Part shown: piece by piece, positions 1 to 10,473 of the stretch | How the letters are laid out: every line of letters begins with the position of its first letter | How positions within the stretch are numbered: position 1 is the stretch's first letter | NCBI GenBank assembly: GCA_030248215.1 | Contig: JASANG010001227.1 | Location: forward strand, 248,001 to 312,000 | From: Enoplolaimus lenunculus | Lineage: Eukaryota > Nematoda > Enoplea > Enoplida > Thoracostomopsidae | DNA length: 64,000 nucleotides | Direction: 5' to 3' | Notes under the pieces: model-generated | What the model was told of the DNA's origin: nothing | What the model saw: the letters and a program-made list of their open reading frames with translations, nothing else | The model's database searches: none | Program-made: the position numbers and the translations under genes

Positions 1-539
1 TCCGGTTCCTGTACCATTTATAGTAATTTTATTGCATTCCTGGGTTCGTTGTAGTATTATCATCCCTGCAGTTCAACTTTATTCGTAATTTTGTACGAAA
101 AACTTTGTTTTTGAAGTGTTTTCATGCGTTGAAACGGATTTTATATTTTATAATTTCTCATTTTGCTTCATTGTTATCTGCATTTCTCTCTCTAACAACG
201 GCGCTTCTGTGGAGTTTGTAATCGAGTATCGCAGTAAAAATTATTTGCGTTTTGTCTTTGACATATGAGTGATAGCAGGGCCGGAGTTTATTGTAAATTC
301 CAGGGAGGTTGTTTGATAAACTCAGAGGACGAATTAGTCATTTGTGGTACTTCGAAGTTAGTAACAGTAATGTTTGAGTTGATTATTTAACACAGAATGA
401 GTAAAATTTCACAATACCGAGTTCTGGCAGACCCAAGACGCATCGATTGAGCACATTCTGAATTGATATGAATTCACTAGAATTTACAGTGTTTTGGATT
501 CGCTTTGGTAGAAAATCGACCACCAGAAACGGTCACTAG
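1..539. other. gene-free stretch
   Basis: No open frame with coding character and no tandem repeat is visible. At about 474-501 a short piece resembles the end (AGAATTTACAGTG) of the GAGTTGA-rich palindromic family described at 2047-2313, so it is probably a relic of one copy. Confidence 0.5.
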
Positions 540-541
540 TA

Positions 542-750
542 CACTGCAAAAAATGGTGAGTCAAATTGACTCCCTCCGAAATAGGCACTACGGGACTACA
601 CAAATTGAGTCAAATTAGACTCCACCAGAGTCAAATTCGACTCATTTAGCCGCACGTTTGACTGTGGCGGAGTCGAATTTGACTCAGTTTGTGTAGTCCC
701 GTAGAGCCTATTTCGGAGGGAGTCAATTTGACTCCACATTTTTTGCAGTG
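542..750. mobile_element. TA-flanked palindromic MITE, CACTGCAAAA family
   Basis: The element starts CACTGCAAAAAATGG and ends with the inverse, TTTTTTGCAGTG, with TA on both sides (540-541 and 751-752). The two arms are inverted copies along nearly the whole length, with motifs such as AGTCAAATTGACTC and GACTCCACCAGAGTC, so the element is almost one hairpin. It has no coding capacity. TA duplication with CACTG ends fits a Tc1/mariner-type non-autonomous element. At least six more full copies occur in the window. Confidence 0.85.
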
Positions 751-881
751 TATATATATATACTCGTACCGTTTATTTGGCTACTTGTATGCGGTCGTCA
801 CTATGGAGTGTAGTGGTTTGTAAGCCAAATACACATGTCAACATAAACCCGCTGCTCCGAATTCAATTTCTCCATTTCAGT

Positions 882-1562
882 GGCCCATGTAAAGATCACG
901 GGCGGAACGTCTTTCTGTGGGACTAGAATAGAATAAGCTTATGCTTTAGAATACTTTTCTGCCTGGCTTAGGCTAGGCTTCGGTATATGCTCGTGCTTAC
1001 GCTTAGACTTAGGCTTCGGTATATGCTCGTGCTTACGCTTAGACTTAGGCTTCGGTATATGCTCGTGCTTACGCTTAGACTTAGGCTTCGGTATATGCTC
1101 GTGCTTACGCTTAGACTTAGGCTTAGGTATATGCTCGTGCTTACGCTTAGACTTAGGCTTCGGTATATGCTCGTGCTTACGCTTAGACTTAGGCTTCGGT
1201 ATATGCTCGTGCTTACGCTTAGACTTAGGCTTCGGTATATGCTCGTGCTTACGCTTAGACTTAGGCTTCGGTATATGCTCGTGCTTACGCTTAGACTTAG
1301 GCTTCGGTATATGCTCGTGCTTACGCTTAGACTTAGGCTTCGGTATATGCTCGTGCTTACGCTTAGACTTAGGCTTCGGTATATGCTGTTTTTCTTTATT
1401 TGGTATTTTTTATATGCTCGTGCTTACGCTTAGACTTAGGCTTCGGTATATGCTCGTGCTTACGCTTAGACTTAGGCTTCGGTATATGCTCGTGCTTACG
1501 CTTAGACTTAGGCTTAGGAGCAAGGTTATAATACTGTTCCGACCCTGTTCTTCACATTGGCC
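882..1562. mobile_element. GGCCCATG-type inverted-repeat element with expanded 36-bp internal array
   Basis: The left end is GGCCCATGTAAAGATCACGG; the right end, inverted, is GGCCAATGTGAAGAACAGGG. Between them lies a tandem array (about 965-1515) of a 36-bp unit built from CTTAGGCTTCGGTATATGCT and a following TCGTGCTTACGCTTAGA part, about 14 copies and nearly identical. One copy is disturbed near 1388-1412. The long open frame through it arises only because 36 is a multiple of 3. It is one of the largest members of the TTAGGC-carrying family. Confidence 0.8.
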
Positions 1563-1965
1563 AATGGATAGAAGATAAAAGTCCTTTACTCTTATGCATA
1601 CACCTAAAACATTTAAGTGTATTTTCTTAATATTTGAGTTCATCGAGTGGAGTCAACATATTTTGTGCAGTTGAAAGTCAAAAGAAGTACGAAAATATTT
1701 AAATTTAATAGGCAAATATTTGATATATTGAACCAACCAGAACCAGAATTTGATCATAAAACGGCTTTGTGTTACGGTTGTCATATGTCAAGTTTTGTAA
1801 CAGGTTTAAATTAAGGATAAAGCTGAAGCTACCAGGGTATTCAAATCGAGACAAATATATGCAAATTAGGCTGGTTGTAGCAAACAAGGCTTCAAAGTAA
1901 GCTTACGGGTTTTAAGGCGTCTTTGTGTTCGGTTTTGTGTTTTATTTCGTTTCGTTTGTGAAATT
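1563..1965. other. upstream region of the ShKT-repeat gene
   Basis: This stretch separates the element at 882-1562 from the start codon at 1966. It presumably holds the promoter and 5' leader of the gene, but no clear TATA box or other motif could be identified. Confidence 0.3.
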
Positions 1966-4900
1966 ATGGTCAATTTTTTGATTTCGTTCGCAGTCTATGC
2001 TGCAATTGGTAAGTTGTAATCAAACGCCGTATAAGTAATAGTTGTACACTGGTAATTTAAGCGAGTTGATTTTAGGTCAGAATGAGTTGATTTTAGGTCA
2101 GAATGAGTTGAATCGCTCAGTCTGAGTTAGGACTATCAGAACTCAAAGTTTTGAGTTGATTTAACTCAGTATGAGTTAATTAATCAACTCAACCAGAGTT
2201 AACTCAATTCAGAGTGACAATCAACTCAACTTAGAGAGTGAGTTAATGTTTACTAATAGCAATTCAGAAATAACCAACTCGCTCGCTGATTTGATTCATT
2301 GGAATTTACAGTGCAGCACGGATATGCGTTCGTTCGGGAAGCGATAAGTGAAGATTTATTAACTTAAAAATTGGGTTTGTGGGGATGTCCTGCGGCCGGC
2401 TATCCTATACGTTGCCACACGGCGCCGAAATAATTTTTAAGGTAATATCAGAGTGTGTTTGGGGTTTCACTTAACTTGATCGCGTAATCCTTTGCCAAAT
2501 TGGCTGATAGTGGCATTGCTTTATAAAACCTGTGATAACGATTAGTGCTAGGTGAAGGCTCTGATGGTCCTAAGAAAATGCGGCCAATGTATAGAATAGG
2601 GCGTAACAGTAGTATAAGCATATTCCTAAAAGCCTAAACCCAAGTCTAAGCGTAAGTCTGAGCCCTAAGCTTAAGTAAATAATTAGTTGAAACTTTAAGC
2701 TTATTGCAGTCACGTAGAAAAACGTTCCACTCTTGATCTTTTGACGTGGGCGGGAATTATTATTAATGTTAAGATATTTGAATATAATACGGCTGGAATT
2801 GATTATAAAGGATAAATTGAAATATAGCATTTATCGAAAAATTATATCGAAAAATGTGGAATTCTGTCTTTATTACTTAAATATTCATAGTTTGAAGCTT
2901 ATTTGAACCTTTCCATGAAGAATACTTTCTTGTTTCTTCACGTTCCAGCTAGGATTCGAACCAGGAACGGAAAGGGCTTCCATGATCCACTCGACGTTTG
3001 ACCCTACGGGGTTTATACGTTTTGTAGAGATTTTGTACTGGTTCTTCAGTAAAGACTTATTCACACGTGCAAGTTTTTGCTGCGAGAACTTGCAGCTGCA
3101 AATTGCACGCAGACCTTGCATTTCTACATCAACCAATGAGAAAAGAGAAAACGGCGGCTGCAATGAATTCAATGAACTTGCATGGTTATATTCACACATG
3201 TGAACTAAATTTCAAGCTGTGGATATTTAATGAACTAGGTAAAAGTGCCCCTAGAAGGGACAGATTGTGATATGTTTCGCTTGAAGCATGTAAAAGAGTT
3301 TAAACAAGGGTTAGTTAGGCCATAGAATAGTTGGTAATGCTTATAATATTAACTCCATAACTTATATGAAAATAGTTGTCATCTATATCTTTGACGGCTG
3401 TCTTTCAGTATTAACACGCTTGCGGTCAGTGAAACAAGAAACATATGGGCCCAGCGGACATCACACATCAGCTTAATTTTAGCGTTTCTTGGGTTTTACA
3501 ATGTTCAGTTTATATGTGATCTAATCTAGCATCCTTCATTGGAAGAGGATATTTTTTGAGTTTTAAAATGTTATGTTTCTAAAACTTGATTAGTAAATAT
3601 TTCAATATTGCAAGATTACAAATTGCGTCTATTGATTATCGAATAAAAGATGTCACACATACGTGCTCGACCATTTTACCTATCTTTACCCTGACAATTT
3701 GATGATGTGAAGTCCAGAAACTTTTTCAAATTGTGTTCTGTGCCGTGACATATTTAAGCTATTCATCTAGAAAATACAATTCAAACGTTGCTAAATATTT
3801 CAAAGAACATGTTCTGCTGGCGCTCAATTGAGATACCTTTAAAAAGCAAATGACTGTTATACGAAAGGCATGTTGAGAGTTGTACTTTAGAACGCCTTGA
3901 AAACCCATAGTGTCAATTTATAGCTTAACAGATGAATGTTCGTTGGGCCCATATGTTTCTTGTTTCACTGACCGCAAGCGTGTTTAAATACTGAAAGACA
4001 GCCGTCAAAGATATAGATGACAACTATTTTCATATAAGTTATGGAGTTAATATTATAAGCATTACCTACTATTCTATGGCCTAACTAACCCTTGTTTAAA
4101 CTCTTTTACATGCTTCAAGCGAAACATATCACAATCTGTCCCTTCTAGGGGCACTTTTACCTAGTTTCTTTCTTTTACATGGGACACGGTGAGGTTTTAT
4201 GCTAAGACTACTCCTAAGCGTACGCCTAAGCCTAAACAAAATATAAGTCTAAAGCGTACACTTGCTCCATTGCAATCCACCAAAAAGCAGCCTGTTCTAA
4301 GCTATAATGCATGGAAGGTTATTACAAAATATTACTGTCTTAGTTAGCAATTTCAGTAGAACAAACATCGCAGGGACACGTAATCTACTGCACGGTGTCA
4401 TTAGCATCACACAATAATATCGACTAGCTATGGTAATTACATATTTGTAATACAATTTTTTCGAAAAATTACAAAAATCAAACTTTTAATAACAACTTAA
4501 ATGATACGTTTAGCTGTCCAATTTGTGTATGGTGCCAAAGCGGCTAATTCTATACGTAAGTTACCTCATTCCAGCTCTGCTTTCCTGCAGAGAACATTCT
4601 GCAAAACTTTCAAAAAGCGTGCATTCTCGATGCTTGAAACATATATTGAAAACACTACCGTGTTTCAATGATTATTTGCAGCTGTAAGTTTTTCGAGCGG
4701 GATTTTGGACAAAACTTGCAAGTGCAAATGCATGTGTGAATAGAGGGCTTTATTAACGAGTTGCACATAGTATACTTTTACGCGGGAAAGGATTGTGGCA
4801 ATAGAATGACGTTAACCTTGCAAATTATAATGTTTCAGGACAAATCCTTGACGTCACCGAGGCTACGACACCATGTGAAGATTTGGTAAATTGTGAACAG

Positions 4901-6892
4901 ATATTTTTCGACAAAGCCAACTGTGATTTGTCACCAGAGAATGCGCGAATGTTTTGCAAAAAATACTGTGGACTGTGTTCAACTCCGAATGTTATCGTCA
5001 CCGATATCGATCGGGGAAGCAACATTCGAGTCACTAATCAACTCGGGCAAGGAGACGAAGATTTTGTAGGTTTTGTATGCCCAAGTTGCGTTTATCTCGT
5101 TTGTTTCGCTTGTGAGCTTGTGTTTTTCACTTATTTATGCGACGGGTTTCCTTTCGTATGTGAAATGTCTTTAGCGCTTCAGGCGGTCGGTGTCGTGTGA
5201 AGCTATCAGGGGTACACTTGTTAGACCAACGTCATTGTTGACGGTAATCGAAGTCAGACACTAGCGCATAGCGGTCATATACCTGAAGTCTAAGGATAAA
5301 ACGAATGTAATCCCTAATTTTAAGCCTAAAAATCCTTATGCATCGGTCACAGTAAAAATATTCATTTTGCCGCCGAAAACACCATAAGGTAGCGTTAACA
5401 CGTGTCGATTTTCATAATTGTCATGCGTTAACCTTACCCTGACGCAAAAATTTAAGTTTCTCCTACCCTAACACGTTTCACAGCCCTATCATAATACGTG
5501 GCACAGAGCATTTTGTAACATGCCTTAGGGTAGTGTGTCAGCCCTACCTTATAGTAGTGTTGTAGGTGGCAGAATGAAATTTTTATTGTGAACGATGCAT
5601 TACCGTACACCTAAATCTTAAGTCTGTGTGCGTGCAAGCCTAAAATCATAAGTCTTATCCTAATCATGATCCCAAATAAGCCCAAAACCCAAGACAAATC
5701 CTATTCAAAGCTGCAACAGCTTAAGTAAAACGTCGACTTGTTGCTTCAGGTGTTGACCAACCTCGGCGGCGGCAACGACAATCGCGTTGTGAATACTGGC
5801 GGCGACGGTAATCGACGAACGGTGTCAACGTCGATCGGCGACGGCAGCCGCAACTTTATCGGCAATCAATTTGGCAGCGGCAGCGACAACTTGTTCCGCA
5901 ATCAATTCGGCGACGGTGACGACAATGTTGCGTCGACGTTGGTCGGCGACGGCGACCGAAATCGAGTCGAAAATCAGTTTGGACGCGGCGATCGAAATCG
6001 TGCGACCACGGAAGTTGGCGACGGAAACAAAAATCAGGTAAATTTCTGTTGCTCAATCGGTCACAAGAAAACATCGTCATAATGTTGGACCGAACGGTGT
6101 TTAAACAACCGGGTATTTTGTCAGGAAACGGTGTGACAGATATTACAGCGTCGCCGAATCTTCGCCCGTTGTGATCGAGAATTTGTTCGGCAGAAAAAAT
6201 GTGGTGCTGAAAATTTGTTCTGCCTTTACAAACGGCATCGTCTTTTCAATTAAAGATACATCAGATTGTGACGATTGCAAGATGTTATAATTCGGGGCCG
6301 GATACCAATAGCGCTACCGTTAGAAAGAAGTAGAACATGGCTGGAATGGTAGTATAAGCATATTCCTAAGCTTAAAACTCAACGTAAGGATGAGTTTATA
6401 CCTAAGGCTAAGCCTAAGTAAAAAATAGTCTAAATCTTCAGCTTGCTTCTATTACAGTCCTGCCGGAAAACGTTCCAGCCCTGTTCTATACATGGACCAC
6501 CTAAATGTTAGAGAAACGACTTGAAAACATACATAAGTCATTGACGTGGCCCTACACAAGCCATGAATGCTGGCTACGGGCAATGGTTGCTGCTTCTGTC
6601 GATGTTGCGTTGTTACTTGCAGGTTATCAACTCGTTCGAAGGCGGCCAGCAACTGTCAGCGACGACTCGAATCGGCGACGGATCGCGCAACTCAATTTGT
6701 AATCAAATACGCGGAACTGGCGAGAATCACGAGTTGGTCAACCAAATCGGGACTGGCGACAGCAACCGCATCGTGAATCAAGCGTCTGGACGAACGACGC
6801 GGATCAACAACGTCATTGGCGATGGATCTGGCAACGAAGTCGACAATCAAATCACAAACGATCCACAGGAACAGCAACTGTTTCGGTGCTGA
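1966..6892 (+). CDS. secreted ShKT-domain protein with sixteen 12-residue curlin-like repeats (4 exons)
   Basis: Exons are 1966-2008, 4839-5065, 5750-6037 and 6623-6892; all introns are GT-AG and the phases agree (1, 0, 0). The product is 275 residues. Residues 1-15 are a hydrophobic signal peptide (MVNFLISFAVYAAIG). Residues 27-61 are a ShKT domain with six cysteines (C27, C33, C43, C54, C58, C61). From residue 72 to 263 run sixteen repeats of 11-13, mostly 12, residues with consensus GDGxxNxxxNQ(I/F), for example GDGDRNRVENQF at 156-167. The tail is TNDPQEQQLFRC. The repeat register continues exactly across both later splice junctions, which supports the gene model strongly. ShKT domains are common in secreted nematode and cnidarian proteins, as channel ligands or protease-linked modules. 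The repeats resemble curlin repeats (QxGxGNxA), so a beta-solenoid or amyloid-like extracellular role is inferred. Exact function is unknown. Intron 1 (2.8 kb) is filled with transposons. Confidence 0.85.
2047..2313. mobile_element. GAGTTGA-rich palindromic MITE
   Basis: It lies in intron 1 of the ShKT-repeat gene. It begins CACTGGTAATTTAAGCGAG and ends with the inverse type GGAATTTACAGTG, preceded by TA. The interior repeats GAGTTGA and its complement many times (GAGTTGATTTTAGGTCA twice in tandem). Related copies are at 19319-19575, 35612-35792 and 48392-48643. Confidence 0.7.
2583..2752. mobile_element. GGCCCATG-type element, TATAGAACAGG subtype
   Basis: The left end GGCCAATGTATAGAATAGGG and the internal ATAAGCATATTCCTAA followed by CCTAAG-like hexamers match the family; the right end is diverged. 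It lies in intron 1 of the ShKT-repeat gene. Confidence 0.55.
3233..4166. mobile_element. fold-back element with about 230-bp inverted arms
   Basis: The left arm (about 3233-3462, starting AACTAGGTAAAAGTGCCCCT) is repeated in inverse order at about 3937-4166 with only a few differences; both arms include AACATATGGGCCCA near the inner end. The 470-bp centre has no open frame of note. No clear target duplication was found. It lies within intron 1 of the ShKT-repeat gene. The long arms suggest a Foldback or Mutator-like non-autonomous element. Confidence 0.8.
4172..4290. mobile_element. partial GGCCCATG-type element
   Basis: A fragment with TTTTACATGGGACACGG followed by CCTAAGCGTACGCCTAAGCC resembles the family. 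It abuts the right end of the fold-back element, so the left part may have been lost. Confidence 0.4.
6330..6502. mobile_element. GGCCCATG-type element in intron 3 of the ShKT-repeat gene
   Basis: The left part (GAACATGGCTGGAATGGTAG) is diverged. The centre has AAGCATATTCCTAAGC and CCTAAGGCTAAGCC, and the right part CCTGTTCTATACATGGACC matches the TATAGAACAGG subtype. Confidence 0.5.
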
Positions 6893-7126
6893 AACTTAAC
6901 TTTTCGGGTCCAAAGTTAAGTCGCGCGGATATTTATTTATTATATCTCAATTTGCGATACTATTTTTGAGCATTATTTTGGCGAAAATTTTGTTAATATT
7001 CCTGCTTAAGCTTGACCTGAGGACTCTAAAAATATACAATAGAAACTTGGAAAAATTCTCTTAAAGTTTATATTTTCAGCTTTCAACAACGGTCCACCAC
7101 AATGAGTTTATCATCATCATAAAAGA

Positions 7127-7275
7127 AAGTCCCCCGAACGTTCCAGGACTGCACAAACTGAGTCAAATTCGACCCACTGAGCGACTCGGGTGATGCGAAT
7201 TTGACTCAGCTCGTGCAGTCCGGAAACGCCCAATTCGAAGAGAGTCAATTTGTCTCGCCATTTTTTGCAGTGTAT
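7127..7275. mobile_element. diverged copy of the CACTGCAAAA palindrome family
   Basis: The right half (GAGAGTCAATTTGTCTCG, then CCATTTTTTGCAGTGTA) and the central GACTCAGCTCGTGCAGTCC match the family. The left end is missing or too diverged to place. It lies just downstream of the ShKT-repeat gene. Confidence 0.6.
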
Positions 7276-8255
7276 GTGTTTGACTGTGCGATTTCAAGTT
7301 TGCTTCAGCTATTAAGATTCGGGTTTTCTATATTGACGTCAATAAACTTTTGGAAATAAGTCAAATAAGGTGACAGGTCAATATTTAGCCGTGATTCTTA
7401 TGCGATTGCTGCAAATGAACGAATTTGTACCAGTTGTGCTGTTTCTTGTGTGTTACATTAATATTTATTGGAAATTCAGTTTTAACCGTTTTATTAAATA
7501 AAATTTATTTGCTTTCAACTTGAGTTCCAAATTTCTGAACGCGACGATGGCTTGGGATTTGTTGCGCAATACTTTTGTTGGTGTTGAACGTCTGGGACCG
7601 TCCGTCACCCGTACGGCGCCGTCCGTAAATAACTCACGTACGATTCCGTGTAGTGAAGGACGGTGTCGACGGACGGCGACGTACGTCAAGTATAGCGCAA
7701 CCGTATTACTATCGTTTTATATTCATACAGTGGGACTGCCAAAAAATCGACTTAAAATTCTAATTTTTTTGCTTAGGCTTATTTGTAACTTTTGGTACAA
7801 TTGTGATAGCTTTACTAGCACAGGTATCTTAAAACCTGAACATGTGCTTAAATTCAAAAAATATTTAAGCGAAGTACACACTTCGCATAAACTGTAAAAT
7901 TCGGAAAACCTTTTCTTGTACTGGAAAATTCTGGATTCGCTACTTACTGTAGTGCCGACTGTATTAAAAAGGTTCAGAAATTAAAATAATTTTGGTGATG
8001 AAACGAGAGTGGAAACTGCGGCAACTGTGGATTTCAAAATTTGCAAACGGTAAAGTACAATTCACAGGTTGCCGTTGATACATGCCGCACAGGGGTTGTC
8101 CCCATATATTCAAATATGTGTTGCACCTGTGGCCAACTGGTGATAAATCTTGTCCAATAATTGGTTTGCTTCCAAATTTAGCACATTTTTCGCATTTGAT
8201 TTTTCTACATGTGAACGAACTTCAAAGGTTAAAAGGTATAGGACACTTGTTTGGG
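7276..8255. other. gene-free stretch
   Basis: An open frame at 7520-7897 exists but lacks a convincing start context, splice sites or recognisable domain. A pair CCGTCCGTCACCCGTACGGCG / GGACGGTGTCGACGGACGG at 7595-7680 is partly self-complementary, but no family was recognised. Confidence 0.35.
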
Positions 8256-8304
8256 GGCAAATGTTACTTTTATGGCCGTAACAGTAGATTAAGCGTATGC
8301 CTAA

Positions 8305-8543
8305 GCCTAAGCGTTGCAAAAGCGTATTCCTCAGTAGTGATGGGTATCGGATATTTTTTCATATCCGGATATCCGGCAATTCTTGCCGGATATTCATCCG
8401 GATATCCGAAATGAAATTTTCTAGCCTAAGCGTTGCAAAAGCGTATTCCTCAGTAGTGATGGGTATCGGATATTTTTTCATATCCGGATATCCGGCAATT
8501 CTTGCCGGATATTTATCCGGATATCCGAAATGACAATTTTCTA
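8305..8543. repeat. 119-bp tandem duplication spanning a transposon border
   Basis: Unit 1 is 8305-8423 and unit 2 is 8424-8543, differing at a few positions. Each unit starts with GCCTAAGCGTTGCAAAAGCG from the host element, crosses the target duplication TTCCTCAG and includes the first part of the hAT-like element (TAGTGATGGGTATCGG). The duplication therefore happened after that insertion. Confidence 0.85.
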
Positions 8544-10076
8544 CTTCGGATATCCGAAACTTGATTTTGTGTTTTTTGAATTTACGAACCTCAATTTTCG
8601 TTTGTTAAGCACTTGTTTTAACTTGTTGCTCTAACGGAAGTACCCAGACCCTCAAGCAAATTGATATGAGCATGAAAGATACCATTAGTTGATTTGGCTT
8701 GTCCTTGTCCTTATTTAAACCACTGCAATAGAGATTCAATCGAATATAACCCTTCCCTCGAACTATATATACTTGAATTGCTTTAGTTCCAAGAACAAAC
8801 AACCAGATTGAAATGGGGGCGCAGTAATAAATATTTTGAAACGCAATTTTTCTCCAAAACTGGGAAATTATACGGTAGGACCCTATTTTATAACGAAAGT
8901 ATAATGATGAGAGGACACATTGTAAGGTAATGAATGACCATTTTATATTTTATCACAAAAAATTTATGTGGGGAGTGGGGACAAATTGTAAGGTAGTGAT
9001 CCTTAGACATTTTTCTTATCCGGACCAGATATCCGGTGTTCATCTGTAGTCTATATCATACTGGTCTCAGTAAGAAACGCGTGATCCACGTTATACTGTC
9101 TACGCTACTGTAAAAAATTGTCCACACACGTGGTTTTAAGGGCGGGATAAAACGACAATGTTCTTAAGCTATAAGGACTTAACAGAAGGTGTAATTAGTT
9201 AGTTGGTTTTGGCTGCAGGTCCTTCGAAGAGACTAAGGACAATGTAGGCACTGTCTGGACACAGTGTCTGACAATTGCGATTTCCATCGAACAAACCCTG
9301 TAAATCGCTAAACAAAGCTCCTTCGGACAAACTTTGTGTTATGAAATAAGCTGAGTCCATTCTGACAGACTCTGGACAAAACTGTTGTCTTTTAAATAAA
9401 CGTATTGACAATTCAGCATGGGTACGGACGGCAACGTGACAAAGCATGGGTCGTTTAGAGAGAGTGAAACTTGTCAGCAGGGTTTTCACATGATATGAGT
9501 GACATTTGGACATGTAATTTGGAAACAATAAAAGTACAGACTTAAGGGCTCGTATGTCGGGACACTTTTTTACAGTAGCGCAGACAGTATAACGTGAAAG
9601 ACCCATAAACTTGCTATCATCATTCTCGAATACACGAAGTGTTAAACTCAAAAAACTTTGTGAAATAAAACCGCTAAAACGTCCCAGAGGTAAATTAGCG
9701 TTGCATTGAATTTACGGATAAAGCTAGACCTGTATGAAACCAAGGCGTATATCGAATTCTACAGAAACTCAGGTCCATGTTACTTTTAGGGCCGTAGAGG
9801 TTTCTATTATTACAATTTTTGTTTAAGAAATAAAGATTTTGAATCATCATGGAACAATTATGCAAGAATGTGGTTTAATATTCTAACTGAGGTTTGAATA
9901 CAGAATTTTGTTCGTCAGCTCCAACTACTTTGGTGGTGAAAGCATACAAATTATTCCAAAAAATTTTAGACAAGCATTTCGGATATCCGGCGGATATCCG
10001 GATACACGTTTCATTTCGGATACATACCCGGATATTTTTCATATCCGGATATCCGGATATCCGGTGCCCAACCCTA
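8335..10076. mobile_element. hAT-like element, 1.74 kb, with exact 8-bp target duplication
   Basis: The left end is TAGTGATGGGTATCGGATAT; the right end read inversely is TAGGGTTGGGCACCGGATAT. Both ends carry clusters of CGGATATCCGGATATCC. TTCCTCAG flanks it at 8327-8334 and 10077-10084. Ends and 8-bp duplication fit the hAT superfamily. No transposase is recognisable; a 150-codon minus-strand frame at 9199-9651 has no known domain. Inside, GTTATACTGTCTACGCTACTG (9092) recurs inverted near 9565-9595, suggesting a further nested palindromic element. Confidence 0.8.
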
Positions 10077-10473
10077 TTCCTCAGTTTATACCTAAGCCTA
10101 AGCAAAAGATGTCTAGAATGTAAGGCTACACTTTTACAGACTCACCACAAACCGAGACGGCCCTAAAAATAGCATGAGCTTTTGTTTGAAAACCTATTTG
10201 GCGATAGGTGGGTGCTAGACGCAGTTGAGAATATAGCTCAAAATGTCAATACCATATGGTTTGTGTCATTTTTATTGGTTGGTTAACTTTTTCTTTGAGT
10301 CTTTTGTATTTAATCATAGATCTTTCAATCCGTGATTTGAGCCCACGTATTTATGGATGATTGGCCGTGGATCCTCTGGAAATCAGTGCAGAAATATACA
10401 CGTATAATTGTTAAACACTGCGTTGTGTATATTTCACGGACACAGTTTGCACTGTTTAATAAGCATGGAACGA

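Larger units (their letters stand above)
8256..10180. mobile_element. GGCCCATGTTACTTT-type element split by a hAT-like insertion
   Basis: The left half (8256-8334) has AATGTTACTTTTATGGCCGT and AACAGTAGATTAAGCGTATG. The right half (10077-10180) has CCTAAGCCTAAGC, TCTAGAATGTAAGGCTACAC and ends in AGACGGCCCTAAAAATAGCATG. Together they form one ordinary family member of about 170 bp interrupted by the element at 8335-10076. Confidence 0.75.

Noticed and set aside
987-1433. 148-codon frame (MLVLTLRLRLRY repeats)
   Set aside because: It is a reading of a 36-bp minisatellite inside a transposon; the period, a multiple of 3, keeps the frame open.
9199-9651. 150-codon minus-strand frame inside the hAT-like element
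   Set aside because: No transposase motif, no true start context, and it lies over a palindromic nested repeat.
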